8,899 nucleotides of DNA from Deltaproteobacteria bacterium. Lineage in GTDB: Bacteria > Desulfobacterota_C > Deferrisomatia > Deferrisomatales > JACRMM01. The notes under the pieces are model-generated. The model ran no database searches. It was not told the DNA's origin and saw only the letters and a program-made list of their open reading frames with translations. Shown here one piece after another: positions 1 to 6,109 of the stretch. Numbering within the stretch: the first letter of the stretch is position 1; each line of letters starts with the position of its first letter. Position numbers and translations under genes: made by a program. The stretch covers positions 1 to 8,899 of the forward strand of contig JACRCS010000325.1 of assembly GCA_016218905.1 (NCBI GenBank), given 5' to 3'.

Positions 1-227
1 GCCGCGAGGATCGGGGGGCCGGCCGCATCACCGGCCGCAAGGAGCGCCTGGTACGCGGCGGCCCGGGTTTCGGCGGGCGCGGCCCGGCCGAGGAGCGCGA
101 CGAGAGAGCGAACAGCCCGCGTATCCCCCCTCTGCGCCCCCGCTTGCAGCGCGGGAACGTCGGGCGGACCGGGCACTCCGCAGCCGATCGCCAGAAGGAC
201 GAGGACGAGAGCGAGGCGGCGGCTCAT
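1..227 (-). CDS. HEAT-repeat-like lipoprotein, 5' part only (3' end outside window)
   Basis: Reading from the ATG at 227 gives 75 codons open to the window edge, so the gene continues to the left. The protein starts MSRRLALVLVLLAIGC: basic n-region, hydrophobic core, then a plausible lipobox ending at Cys16, which predicts a lipid-anchored envelope protein. After the anchor come alpha-helical segments (about residues 29-46 with RGDTRAVRSLVALLG, and 52-75 with ETRAAAYQALLAAGDAAG), whose spacing of Gly-Asp, Arg-Ala-Val and Leu pairs resembles HEAT or PBS-lyase-type repeats; such repeats normally act as protein-binding scaffolds. The ATG directly follows the TAG of the preceding gene (TAGATG) and has no clear Shine-Dalgarno, so it probably depends on translational coupling. 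The lipoprotein call is firm; the HEAT call is moderate because only one to two repeats are visible. Confidence 0.78.
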   Translation of the reverse strand, partial: MSRRLALVLVLLAIGCGVPGPPDVPALQAGAQRGDTRAVRSLVALLGRAAPAETRAAAYQALLAAGDAAGPPILA

Positions 228-971
228 CTACCAGACCGTGTGCACCGTGATGTCCACGGTCCTCACCACGCCCGTCTCGGGGACGATGACCGCCGAGGGC
301 TCGACCGTGCCCTTGTCGTAGCGGCCGTACAGGTCACCCACCTTGGGCGGACCACCGTACTTGTCCCGGGCACACAGGTAGAAGGTCCCCGCCTTGGGCA
401 GCTTCACCTCGTATCGGCCGTCCGGCCCGGTCCTGGCCGACACGTACTTGGGCCTCTCCGACATCTGCACGTGCTCGTAGAGGTGGACCCGTACTCCCTC
501 CACCGGCTTGCCCTCCGGGTCGGTGACCTGACCAGAGATGGCGGCCTTCCACTCCGCCTCGCTCCCCAGAGACTCCTTCGGGTTCCCCTGCTTGACGTAG
601 GCGAGAATGTTGAAGCTCAGGGGCTTTCCGGCCTCCACGTGGATCCGCACCGGATCGGTCTTGACGTCGCCTTCCCGAACCGGGCCCGTCTCCTCCCCGT
701 TGGTGCGTCTGCGGGCGACGAGAAGGAAGTCGCCGGGCGGAAGCTCAATCGAGAATGCGGCCGTCGGGCCCAGGGGGCCGAGTTGGGTGAAGGGAGGGCC
801 GCGGAGGTCCTCACCGGGCCGGTAGACGTCCACGGTCGCTCCGCTCACGGGCATATAGACCGAGCCGGAGACCCGGGACAGGCCCCCGGAACTGCCCGGC
901 ACATCGGGCGAGGAGGAGCCGCAGCCAGCGGCGACGAGAGCGGCGAGGAAACCAACGTACCGGGGTCGCAT
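228..971 (-). CDS. Two-domain carboxypeptidase-regulatory-like (beta-sandwich) lipoprotein
   Basis: This 247-residue protein begins MRPRYVGFLAALVAAGC, a lipoprotein signal with acylation expected at Cys17. A Ser/Gly/Pro linker (18-30) leads to two repeats resembling the carboxypeptidase regulatory-like, transthyretin-like beta-sandwich: domain 1 about 32-127 (SGSVYMPVSGATVDVY, later LLVARRR and GPVREGD at 96-102) and domain 2 about 144-247 (ISGQVTDPEGKPVEGVRVHLY, FYLCARDKYGGP, GDLYG at 212-216). Its C-terminus (TVDITVHTVW) resembles that of the protein encoded at 5048-6109. It is the fourth member of the paralogous set here but has two domains where the others have three. No catalytic residues are seen, so a structural or binding role in the envelope is inferred. 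The ATG at 971 lies seven bases after the preceding TAG, with AAGGAG at 982-987 ten bases upstream. Confidence 0.9.
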   Translation of the reverse strand: MRPRYVGFLAALVAAGCGSSSPDVPGSSGGLSRVSGSVYMPVSGATVDVYRPGEDLRGPPFTQLGPLGPTAAFSIELPPGDFLLVARRRTNGEETGPVREGDVKTDPVRIHVEAGKPLSFNILAYVKQGNPKESLGSEAEWKAAISGQVTDPEGKPVEGVRVHLYEHVQMSERPKYVSARTGPDGRYEVKLPKAGTFYLCARDKYGGPPKVGDLYGRYDKGTVEPSAVIVPETGVVRTVDITVHTVW

Positions 972-978
972 CAGGGGC

Positions 979-2040
979 CTACTCCTTCGGATTCGTCAGC
1001 GCAGCCGGATCCACCAGAACCAGGTGGATCGGAGCGGAGACGGCGTTGTGGTCCTTGACCACCCCGTCCAGGGTAGAAAGTCCGAATCGTAGCTCCTGGC
1101 CCGGCGCGAACGCCACGTCGTCGGGGTCGAGACCTCGAAGGCGCCGGCTCAGGGTAACACGCCAAGTGCCCCGGCCTCGGCTGCCTCGACCCTCCACTTC
1201 GCTCCGCCCCGAAGGGACCGGTAGGAGCCGAAACGCCGGCGCGAGCGCGCCAGGGGCTGGCGCCGGCGCCTCGAGCGGCGTGTCACCGGGTCCGAACGCG
1301 TTCGGCGCACTCGAAGAGGCACGCAGCGAGTTGGGCGCGAACCACTCTCCGGCACCGTCGCCGAGCCGTCCGGTCGCGGTGAGGCGTGCGTCCTCCGCCA
1401 TACCCCCCACCCGGCCGCGGCCGGAGCGCCAGATCCAGAGATCCAGGGGAGGAGTTCCCGGGGGCGACACCATGACGTAGTCGGCATAGGCTCGTGGCCC
1501 CTCCATCTTCCAGTCGCGGAGGTGACACGCCTGTTCGCAGGAAAACGTCCGGCCCGCCGGCCCCCAAAGGATTCCCAGTCCGTCCTCGCCCTCTCCCAGG
1601 TTCGCGACCCATCGAGCACCGTCCCAACGCCACTGATGCCCCACATCCTCCGTCGGATCCACCCACTCGGCGCGCAGATACAAGCACTCGGCCGTGTAGA
1701 AAGCCCGGACCCGGATGTCTACGGGCGGCGCACCCGTACCGTGGTGACAGGACGCGGTGGCCGTGTGCACCGCATCGGAGTCCACGTCCGCATCCCCGGG
1801 CCGGCTCGTCCTGCCTCCCCTCGCCGTCACGTGCAGTGCAACCGACTCCTCCCACTGGGCCTCCGTCGGGGCCCGGTCCAGCCGCAAGGCGTAGAGGCGG
1901 TCGACCCTCTGCCCGCAACCGATCCCGAGCATCCCGAAAGGGCCGGCGCCGAGCATCGCGAGGCATGTCCAGCGGACGATCCACCGAACCCGACGGCATG
2001 GGTCTCTGCTCCGGATCCCGTCTGAGACGTCGAAGGGCAT
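979..2040 (-). CDS. Exported ethylbenzene-dehydrogenase-type haem-binding domain protein
   Basis: 353 residues from the ATG at 2040. Features typical of the EB_dh family (gamma subunit of ethylbenzene and related DMSO-reductase-family dehydrogenases, and cytochrome-like relatives) appear in order: VRAFYTAECLYLRAEWVDPTED (111-132), EDGLGILW (152-159), FSCEQACH (166-173), a Met at 179, PLDLWIWRSGR (198-208), and a C-terminal LRFGLSTLDG strand region (317-326). C168-x3-C172-H173 is a variant of the CxxCH haem-c motif, so either covalent haem c or a haem b held by Met/His ligands is possible. The N-terminus has an unusually long basic leader before a hydrophobic stretch (about 20-41) ending LGIGC42: a secretion signal, possibly a lipoprotein with a poor lipobox (Gly at -3). 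A Pro/Ala linker (254-269) splits the domain. An upstream in-frame ATG at 2070 is less likely because the strong ribosome-binding site lies downstream of it. Confidence 0.85.
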   Translation of the reverse strand: MPFDVSDGIRSRDPCRRVRWIVRWTCLAMLGAGPFGMLGIGCGQRVDRLYALRLDRAPTEAQWEESVALHVTARGGRTSRPGDADVDSDAVHTATASCHHGTGAPPVDIRVRAFYTAECLYLRAEWVDPTEDVGHQWRWDGARWVANLGEGEDGLGILWGPAGRTFSCEQACHLRDWKMEGPRAYADYVMVSPPGTPPLDLWIWRSGRGRVGGMAEDARLTATGRLGDGAGEWFAPNSLRASSSAPNAFGPGDTPLEAPAPAPGALAPAFRLLPVPSGRSEVEGRGSRGRGTWRVTLSRRLRGLDPDDVAFAPGQELRFGLSTLDGVVKDHNAVSAPIHLVLVDPAALTNPKE

Positions 2041-2044
2041 CAGG

Positions 2045-2947
2045 TCAGTGCCTCCTCCAGTCCGGATCATCCGGAGGCTCGAGGGGGGGAACGTCGATCT
2101 TGGCTGGCCGAGGCAGCATCGGAGCGACAGTGACTCTGCCGAGCGCCGGATCCGAGCGCCGATCGACCACGGCCTCCAGGACTGCCGCCTCGTCTTCCGT
2201 CCCCCAGTAGTTACCCGGGAACGACAGGTCCTCCCGCTGCTCCAGGCCCATCTTCACGGGGGATCCGTTGCGGAGGATATTGTTCTCCCGAAAGACCGTC
2301 TTCCCCCGACACTCAGCAACCGGGAAGATGCCAGTCCCATTGTCGGAGATCTCGTTGGCCACGATCTCCGCAGGATGCCCCCTCTCCTCGAACCGCACAC
2401 CGTTTTGATTCCCGTGGATCCAGCACCCTTCCACTCGAAGGCGGGCCGTTGAAAAGCGAACCCCGTCGACGTTGTGGGCGAACTCGCAGCGGAGGATCCG
2501 GGCAGGACTGTAGTGGACCTGAACCCCGCTGTAGGCGTGGGAAAACCGCGCGTAACCGAGGCTCGCCCCTTCCGCAAAGTTGATCAACAGGTACTTCCAG
2601 TCGGACGGCCGCGGGATCGGCTCTGCCGAGGTGAACAGGATGGGAGCCTCCGCGGTCCCTTCGGCCGTGAGCCGCCCTTCCACCGTGAGCTCCGCATCCC
2701 CGATCCCGTCCCCGTCCCAGTCCACGCGCCGGAAGAAGATCTTCGTCCCCGGAAGGATCCGCAGGTGCCCCCCCCTGCGCACGACGACGATGCGGTCCAC
2801 CGTGATCTCACCTCGCCAGAGCGTGTCTCCGGTAACGGAGGTGATCGGCATCGAGTGGAGGTCACGCCCGAGCGGCCGAGGCGCACATGCCCCCATGAGC
2901 AGGAGGAGTGCACCCGAGGTAATCCCCACGCGGAGCGCCGTCTTCAC
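2045..2947 (-). CDS. Right-handed parallel beta-helix lipoprotein (NosD-like fold)
   Basis: 300 residues. A GTG start at 2947 overlaps the previous stop as GTGA. The signal LLLLMGAC predicts acylation at Cys21. The body shows the short Gly/Asn-rich turns of bacterial parallel beta-helices: LTVEGRLTAEGTAEAPILFTS (87-107), then rungs such as GVQVHYSPARILRCEFAHN, GVRFSTARLRVEGCWIHGN and IVANEISDNGTGI (141-207), closing with NNILRNGSP and NYWG (246-249), a common end-cap sequence in this fold, followed by the usual tail with DRRSDPALGRV. An inserted D76-W-D78-G-D80-G-I-G-D84 loop matches the DxDxDGxxD calcium-binding pattern. Carbohydrate-lyase relatives exist, but no catalytic set is recognisable, so a structural or polysaccharide/protein-binding role in the envelope is as likely. 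The C-terminal tail is Pro/Asp-rich. Confidence 0.9.
   Translation of the reverse strand: MKTALRVGITSGALLLLMGACAPRPLGRDLHSMPITSVTGDTLWRGEITVDRIVVVRRGGHLRILPGTKIFFRRVDWDGDGIGDAELTVEGRLTAEGTAEAPILFTSAEPIPRPSDWKYLLINFAEGASLGYARFSHAYSGVQVHYSPARILRCEFAHNVDGVRFSTARLRVEGCWIHGNQNGVRFEERGHPAEIVANEISDNGTGIFPVAECRGKTVFRENNILRNGSPVKMGLEQREDLSFPGNYWGTEDEAAVLEAVVDRRSDPALGRVTVAPMLPRPAKIDVPPLEPPDDPDWRRH
2051..2058 (-). promoter_or_regulatory. Ribosome-binding site deciding the start at 2040
   Basis: GGAGGAGG in the last codons of the beta-helix gene, ten bases before the ATG at 2040. It is downstream of the alternative ATG at 2070, which therefore lacks a comparable site. Confidence 0.68.
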
Positions 2948-4005
2948 GGCTCGAGCACCTGGCGAACCACGATCGTTACGCCCTGCACGATCCGGCCTTT
3001 CGCCACCTGCAGGGAATGATCCGGAGAACCCTCGTAGAGGCCGAACCGCTCCCCGGGCAGCGGCGACCCCCCGGTTCTCTCTCGCGCCCCTAAGTAGAAG
3101 AGCCCCCCCTCGCCCAGAGGCAGGGCGAAGGTTCCGGCCGGGCCCTTGGAGACGGCGACGAAATCCGGCATGCCGTGACCGATGGTGCGGTCCCGGTAGG
3201 CAAAGACATAGGCGTCGGGAACCGGTCTCCCCCCCTCGTCGAGAACCGAGCCTCGGATTCCCGTGCCGGTGAGAGCGAGCAGATCCTGGCCTGAGTCCTC
3301 CTCCTTCTCCTTGCGAGCCACGTGCAGCGCGAGAACCGCCTCCTCACCCGAATTCACCCGGACGGGATTCGCCGAGGCAACTCCGTACAGATCCCCCTCT
3401 CGCACCGGTCCCAGAGGGGACGAGGCCTCCCTCCGGCGCACCGCGACGTAGTAGGCACCCTCGGGAAGCTCGTCGACGAAGTACGCACCGTCCTGCTGCG
3501 TCGGGAAGGATTGCCGAAAGCCCGGCCCCTTGAGATTCTCGTCCTCATCCAGGTACAGATACACCACCGCACCGACGACCGGCTCGCCCTTCCACAGGAC
3601 CCCGCCGGAGAGGGCTCCGAAGCCGGGCTGCGCTTCGGGCAGGGGCCGGCGCGTCGGCTCCTCCCGAGGAACGGACTGTAGACCGACCCACGCCGAGGCG
3701 CCCGGCGCGAGCCAGAGAGGAGACTTCCCGGCCACGGCGACCAGTGGGAGGGTCCCCTCCGACGCTGCCCGGAGCCGGTAGGCTCCGGGGCGCAGAGGCG
3801 GGAAGGCGTAGCGCCCGTCGTCCCCGGAAACGGTCACTTCCTTGACCCGCCCGCTCCCCTCTTCCACGGTCACCGTGGCGCCCTTCAGGGGGCTGCCGTC
3901 GTGCACCACTCGACCGGCGAGGTGCGCAGGGGCAGCCCCGCACGCGGACAGGAGAACCCCGGCCGCGCAGGGGACCGCGGCACTCGCCAGGAGCCGGCGT
4001 CTCAC
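2944..4005 (-). CDS. Three-domain carboxypeptidase-regulatory-like lipoprotein
   Basis: 353 residues from the GTG at 4005, chosen because it gives a GTGA overlap with the preceding stop, has AAGAGG at 4011-4016 five bases upstream, and opens directly on a lipoprotein signal with the canonical lipobox L-S-A-C22. An ATG at 4074 in the same frame would put 23 Arg/Gly-rich residues before the signal. Three beta-sandwich repeats follow: about 28-113 (LAGRVVHDGSPLKGATVTV, a classical carboxypeptidase-regulatory start), 131-230 (GGVLWKGEPVVGAVVYLYLD, YYVAVRRRE, GPVREGDLYG at 199-208) and 250-353 (GSVLDEGGRPVPDAYVFAY, FYLGARERTGG, GERFGLYEG). A charged linker (KEKEED, 232-237) separates domains 2 and 3. 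An acidic DEDEN patch (153-157) sits in the first loop of domain 2. No enzymatic motif is seen; an envelope structural or binding role is inferred. Confidence 0.9.
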   Translation of the reverse strand: MRRRLLASAAVPCAAGVLLSACGAAPAHLAGRVVHDGSPLKGATVTVEEGSGRVKEVTVSGDDGRYAFPPLRPGAYRLRAASEGTLPLVAVAGKSPLWLAPGASAWVGLQSVPREEPTRRPLPEAQPGFGALSGGVLWKGEPVVGAVVYLYLDEDENLKGPGFRQSFPTQQDGAYFVDELPEGAYYVAVRRREASSPLGPVREGDLYGVASANPVRVNSGEEAVLALHVARKEKEEDSGQDLLALTGTGIRGSVLDEGGRPVPDAYVFAYRDRTIGHGMPDFVAVSKGPAGTFALPLGEGGLFYLGARERTGGSPLPGERFGLYEGSPDHSLQVAKGRIVQGVTIVVRQVLEP

Positions 4006-5051
4006 TTCCGCCTCTTCAACTGAAGCGTGACCTCTGCCGTCCCTCCGGCCGCGGCCGTCCCGTCCGCATACCAATCCCCGTCTCCCAAGGGGCCCCCGAG
4101 CGCCCGACGCGCCCGGAGAAACGCAGGCTGGCCAGGCGGCAACGGCAGGCGGGTCCGCCCCTCCCCGTCGGTGCTTAGGGAGGCCGCCAACGGGGGTCCG
4201 GTGCGCAACGCCGAGCCATAGGCCAGCACATAGTAGCCGGGAGCTGCCTTCCCCGTGGCGTCGACGACCCGCAGCTGAACACCCTGGAAGGCCTGCACGT
4301 CCTCCTCGAGTTGGCTCAACCGCTCGATGAGCGGAATCTCCACCTGTACCTCCTCCCCCTGGGCCACAACCACCGGATTGCGGGGGTAGAAGTTGAAGAG
4401 GTCACCGATCTCGATCGGGCCGTAGGCGCCGCCTCGGGCCCTCTTCCGGGCGACCAGGTAGTAGGTCCCCGGGGGCACCCGCACGCGAAACGAGCCCCGT
4501 GCGACCGGTTGAAGGACCCGGGCAGGCCCGTGGAAGACCGACCCCACCTCGTCGTAGACGTAGAGATAGACCTTCTCCACCTCTCGCCCCTTGGCCGTGA
4601 TCCTGCCCTGAAGCACCGACTGCGCGGCAGCCTTCCGCTCCTCCGCAACCACCTTCACCAGATTCACCCCCACCGCGGTCCACGCGCCCGGCGTTACGGT
4701 GACGGGAGAGCCGGAGTACAGGCAGTGGAGGTCCCCGGTCTCCGGACGCTGCCCTACCAAGCCCTCGCCTTTCTTCAGCGCCTCCACGACGTAGCGCCCT
4801 GACGGGACCGCGGCCTCGTACGCCCCGTCGGTGCCGGTGAGTGCTCGGGCGGCCGGCGCCACGCCAGTGAGGGGACCGAAGGAGCCAGGGCGGTACGGGT
4901 AGACGCGGACCTCCACCCCTTCGACGAGCACCCCTGCGAGGGAGGCCCGCCCCCGAACCCCTTCGGCACTGGACGCCCGCACCGCACCGAACAGCGCGAC
5001 AAGCGAAGCGATCAACACGAACCGGAGAATCACGCTACGTCGACCCGTCAC
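4002..5051 (-). CDS. Three-domain carboxypeptidase-regulatory-like secreted protein (no lipobox)
   Basis: 349 residues. Of three nearby GTG codons (5054, 5051, 5033), 5051 is preferred: it overlaps the previous stop as GTGA and sits seven bases after a GGAGG. The N-terminus is a Sec signal (RRSVILRFVLIASLVALFGAV) with probable type I cleavage after Ala29 (ASSA/EG); unlike its paralogues there is no lipobox cysteine, so the mature protein should be soluble in the periplasm or exported. Repeats: about 32-135 (GRASLAGVLVEGVEVRVYPY, TGDLHCLY), 146-242 (GRITAKGREVEKVYLYVYD, YYLVARKRARGG, GPIEIGDLF at 211-219) and 258-349 (LRVVDATGKAAPGYYVLAY, FLRARRALGGP, GDWY at 325-328). A short Glu/Gln-rich linker (243-257) lies between domains 2 and 3. 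The tail ends in basic KRRK. No catalytic motif; likely a partner of the neighbouring paralogues. Confidence 0.88.
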   Translation of the reverse strand: MTGRRSVILRFVLIASLVALFGAVRASSAEGVRGRASLAGVLVEGVEVRVYPYRPGSFGPLTGVAPAARALTGTDGAYEAAVPSGRYVVEALKKGEGLVGQRPETGDLHCLYSGSPVTVTPGAWTAVGVNLVKVVAEERKAAAQSVLQGRITAKGREVEKVYLYVYDEVGSVFHGPARVLQPVARGSFRVRVPPGTYYLVARKRARGGAYGPIEIGDLFNFYPRNPVVVAQGEEVQVEIPLIERLSQLEEDVQAFQGVQLRVVDATGKAAPGYYVLAYGSALRTGPPLAASLSTDGEGRTRLPLPPGQPAFLRARRALGGPLGDGDWYADGTAAAGGTAEVTLQLKRRK

Positions 5052-6109
5052 CACACCTCCTCCACGGATATCTCGACCCCGCCCACGACTTGCCCCTCTC
5101 GCACCACCAAACCCGCGCCAGTCTCGCCGCGATACGCCCCCACCCGCTCTCCCGGCTCGGCCGGGCCCCCGAGGCGAGACCTCGCCCCTAGATAGTAGGT
5201 TCCCCCGCCGGGCAGGAACAGAGAGAAACGGCCATCGGAACCCGAGGGCGCGCTCAACGCAAGGGGTTTGCCGGCCATGCGGGGATCCCGAAAGGCCAAG
5301 ATCCGAACCCCGTTGACGGGGCGCCCGTCCTCCGCGTGGATCCTGCCCAGGACGGAGGTCGCCGTCCGGGGCGAACCTCTCGTCATGTGCTGACGAACGG
5401 TCCGATCGACCGGGTGGAGACGCAGGGATCCCGCATCGGAGTACCGGCCGGCGGCAACCTCGACCGGCACGGCGGCGGTCCGGTCGCCTGGGGTAAGATC
5501 GCCGGAGTCGTCCCCCGAAGCCCGCCATCGGGCGGCCACCGTGTATGTCCCCGGCTTCAGATCCAGGCGGAACGATCCGTCGGACGCCGTCGGTTTTGCC
5601 GCCACAAACCCGGGGCCCGTCGGACGCTCGGCGCGACCGGGGTAGGCATACACCACGACCTTTCCCTTCCCGCCGCGTCCTACCTCCACCTTCCCCATGA
5701 CACCGGCCCCCGGGGTGCCTGCCGAAGACGAGAAGCCCGAGGGGTCGGAGAGAGAGACTTCCCCCCGGATCGTTCGGCCGGCGATGACGTCCAGGGGGGT
5801 CGGCCTCGCCTGGCCCACCAGACGAGCGCCCCGGCCTCCGGTCTCCACCGTGGCGCGGGCCCATACCCAATACCTGCCGGGCGGTAGCTCGATCCGAAAC
5901 GACCCGTCCGAGCCCGTCGCGGCCTCCGCCGCCGGCGGCACCGAGGGATCCTGTTCCGCCTTCGGATAGGCCCCGACGAGGGCGGCCGCAATCCCCTTGC
6001 CCTCCCAAATCACTCGTCCCTCGATCGTTCCGCCCTTCGGAGACGGGGAGCAGCCCCCGCCGATGACCGCAAGGAGGACGGCACCGGCCCAGACCGCGAC
6101 AGGCCCCAT
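5048..6109 (-). CDS. Three-domain carboxypeptidase-regulatory-like probable lipoprotein
   Basis: 353 residues from the ATG at 6109. The frame is open further upstream to 6469, but that extension overlaps the preceding gene's coding region, and 6109 has GGAGG seven bases upstream plus a TGATG stop/start overlap. The signal MGPVAVWAGAVLLAVIGGGC suggests acylation at Cys20, although Gly at -3 makes a weak lipobox. Three beta-sandwich repeats: about 28-122 (IEGRVIWEGKGIAAALVGAY, SDGSFRIELPPGRYWVWARA), 136-235 (GKVEVGRGGKGKVVVYAYP, GPGF, SDGSFRLDLKPGTYTVAARW, LTPGDR) and 252-353 (GRIHAEDGRPVNGVRILAF, YYLGARSRLGGP, GERVGAYRG). A Ser/Gly linker (124-136) separates the first two. The first domain lacks the GD-x-Y signature present in most paralogous domains. 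No enzymatic motif is seen; role inferred as envelope structural or binding. Confidence 0.9.
   Translation of the reverse strand: MGPVAVWAGAVLLAVIGGGCSPSPKGGTIEGRVIWEGKGIAAALVGAYPKAEQDPSVPPAAEAATGSDGSFRIELPPGRYWVWARATVETGGRGARLVGQARPTPLDVIAGRTIRGEVSLSDPSGFSSSAGTPGAGVMGKVEVGRGGKGKVVVYAYPGRAERPTGPGFVAAKPTASDGSFRLDLKPGTYTVAARWRASGDDSGDLTPGDRTAAVPVEVAAGRYSDAGSLRLHPVDRTVRQHMTRGSPRTATSVLGRIHAEDGRPVNGVRILAFRDPRMAGKPLALSAPSGSDGRFSLFLPGGGTYYLGARSRLGGPAEPGERVGAYRGETGAGLVVREGQVVGGVEISVEEVW
5056..5063 (-). promoter_or_regulatory. Ribosome-binding site deciding the start at 5051
   Basis: GGAGGAGG. Its first GGAGG is seven bases from the GTG at 5051 and four from the GTG at 5054, so 5051 is the better start. 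Confidence 0.68.

Noticed and set aside
144..1058. Long plus-strand open frame of 304 codons opposite the two-domain lipoprotein gene
   Set aside because: It is antisense to a gene with clear signal peptide and domain structure; its translation is Arg/Pro/Gly/His-rich low-complexity sequence with no recognisable family, as expected from GC-rich shadow frames.
1283..1999. 238-codon minus-strand frame overlapping the haem-domain gene
   Set aside because: Out-of-frame shadow of the EB_dh gene; composition is Arg/Gly/Pro-rich and without domain landmarks.
1494..2210. 238-codon plus-strand frame spanning two gene ends
   Set aside because: Ser/Arg/Pro-rich antisense translation with no signal, domain or upstream ribosome-binding site; both genes beneath it are well supported.
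4002..6008. Extended 668-codon version of the second three-domain protein
   Set aside because: The added N-terminal part is a Gly/Arg-rich shadow of the neighbouring gene; the Sec signal begins at about 5051.
979..6109. Three genes of exactly 1062 bases (353 residues) at 979-2040, 2944-4005 and 5048-6109
   Set aside because: The first belongs to an unrelated family, and the two related proteins differ in linker positions, so equal length looks like coincidence and not recent duplication. No long nucleotide repeats were seen between them.
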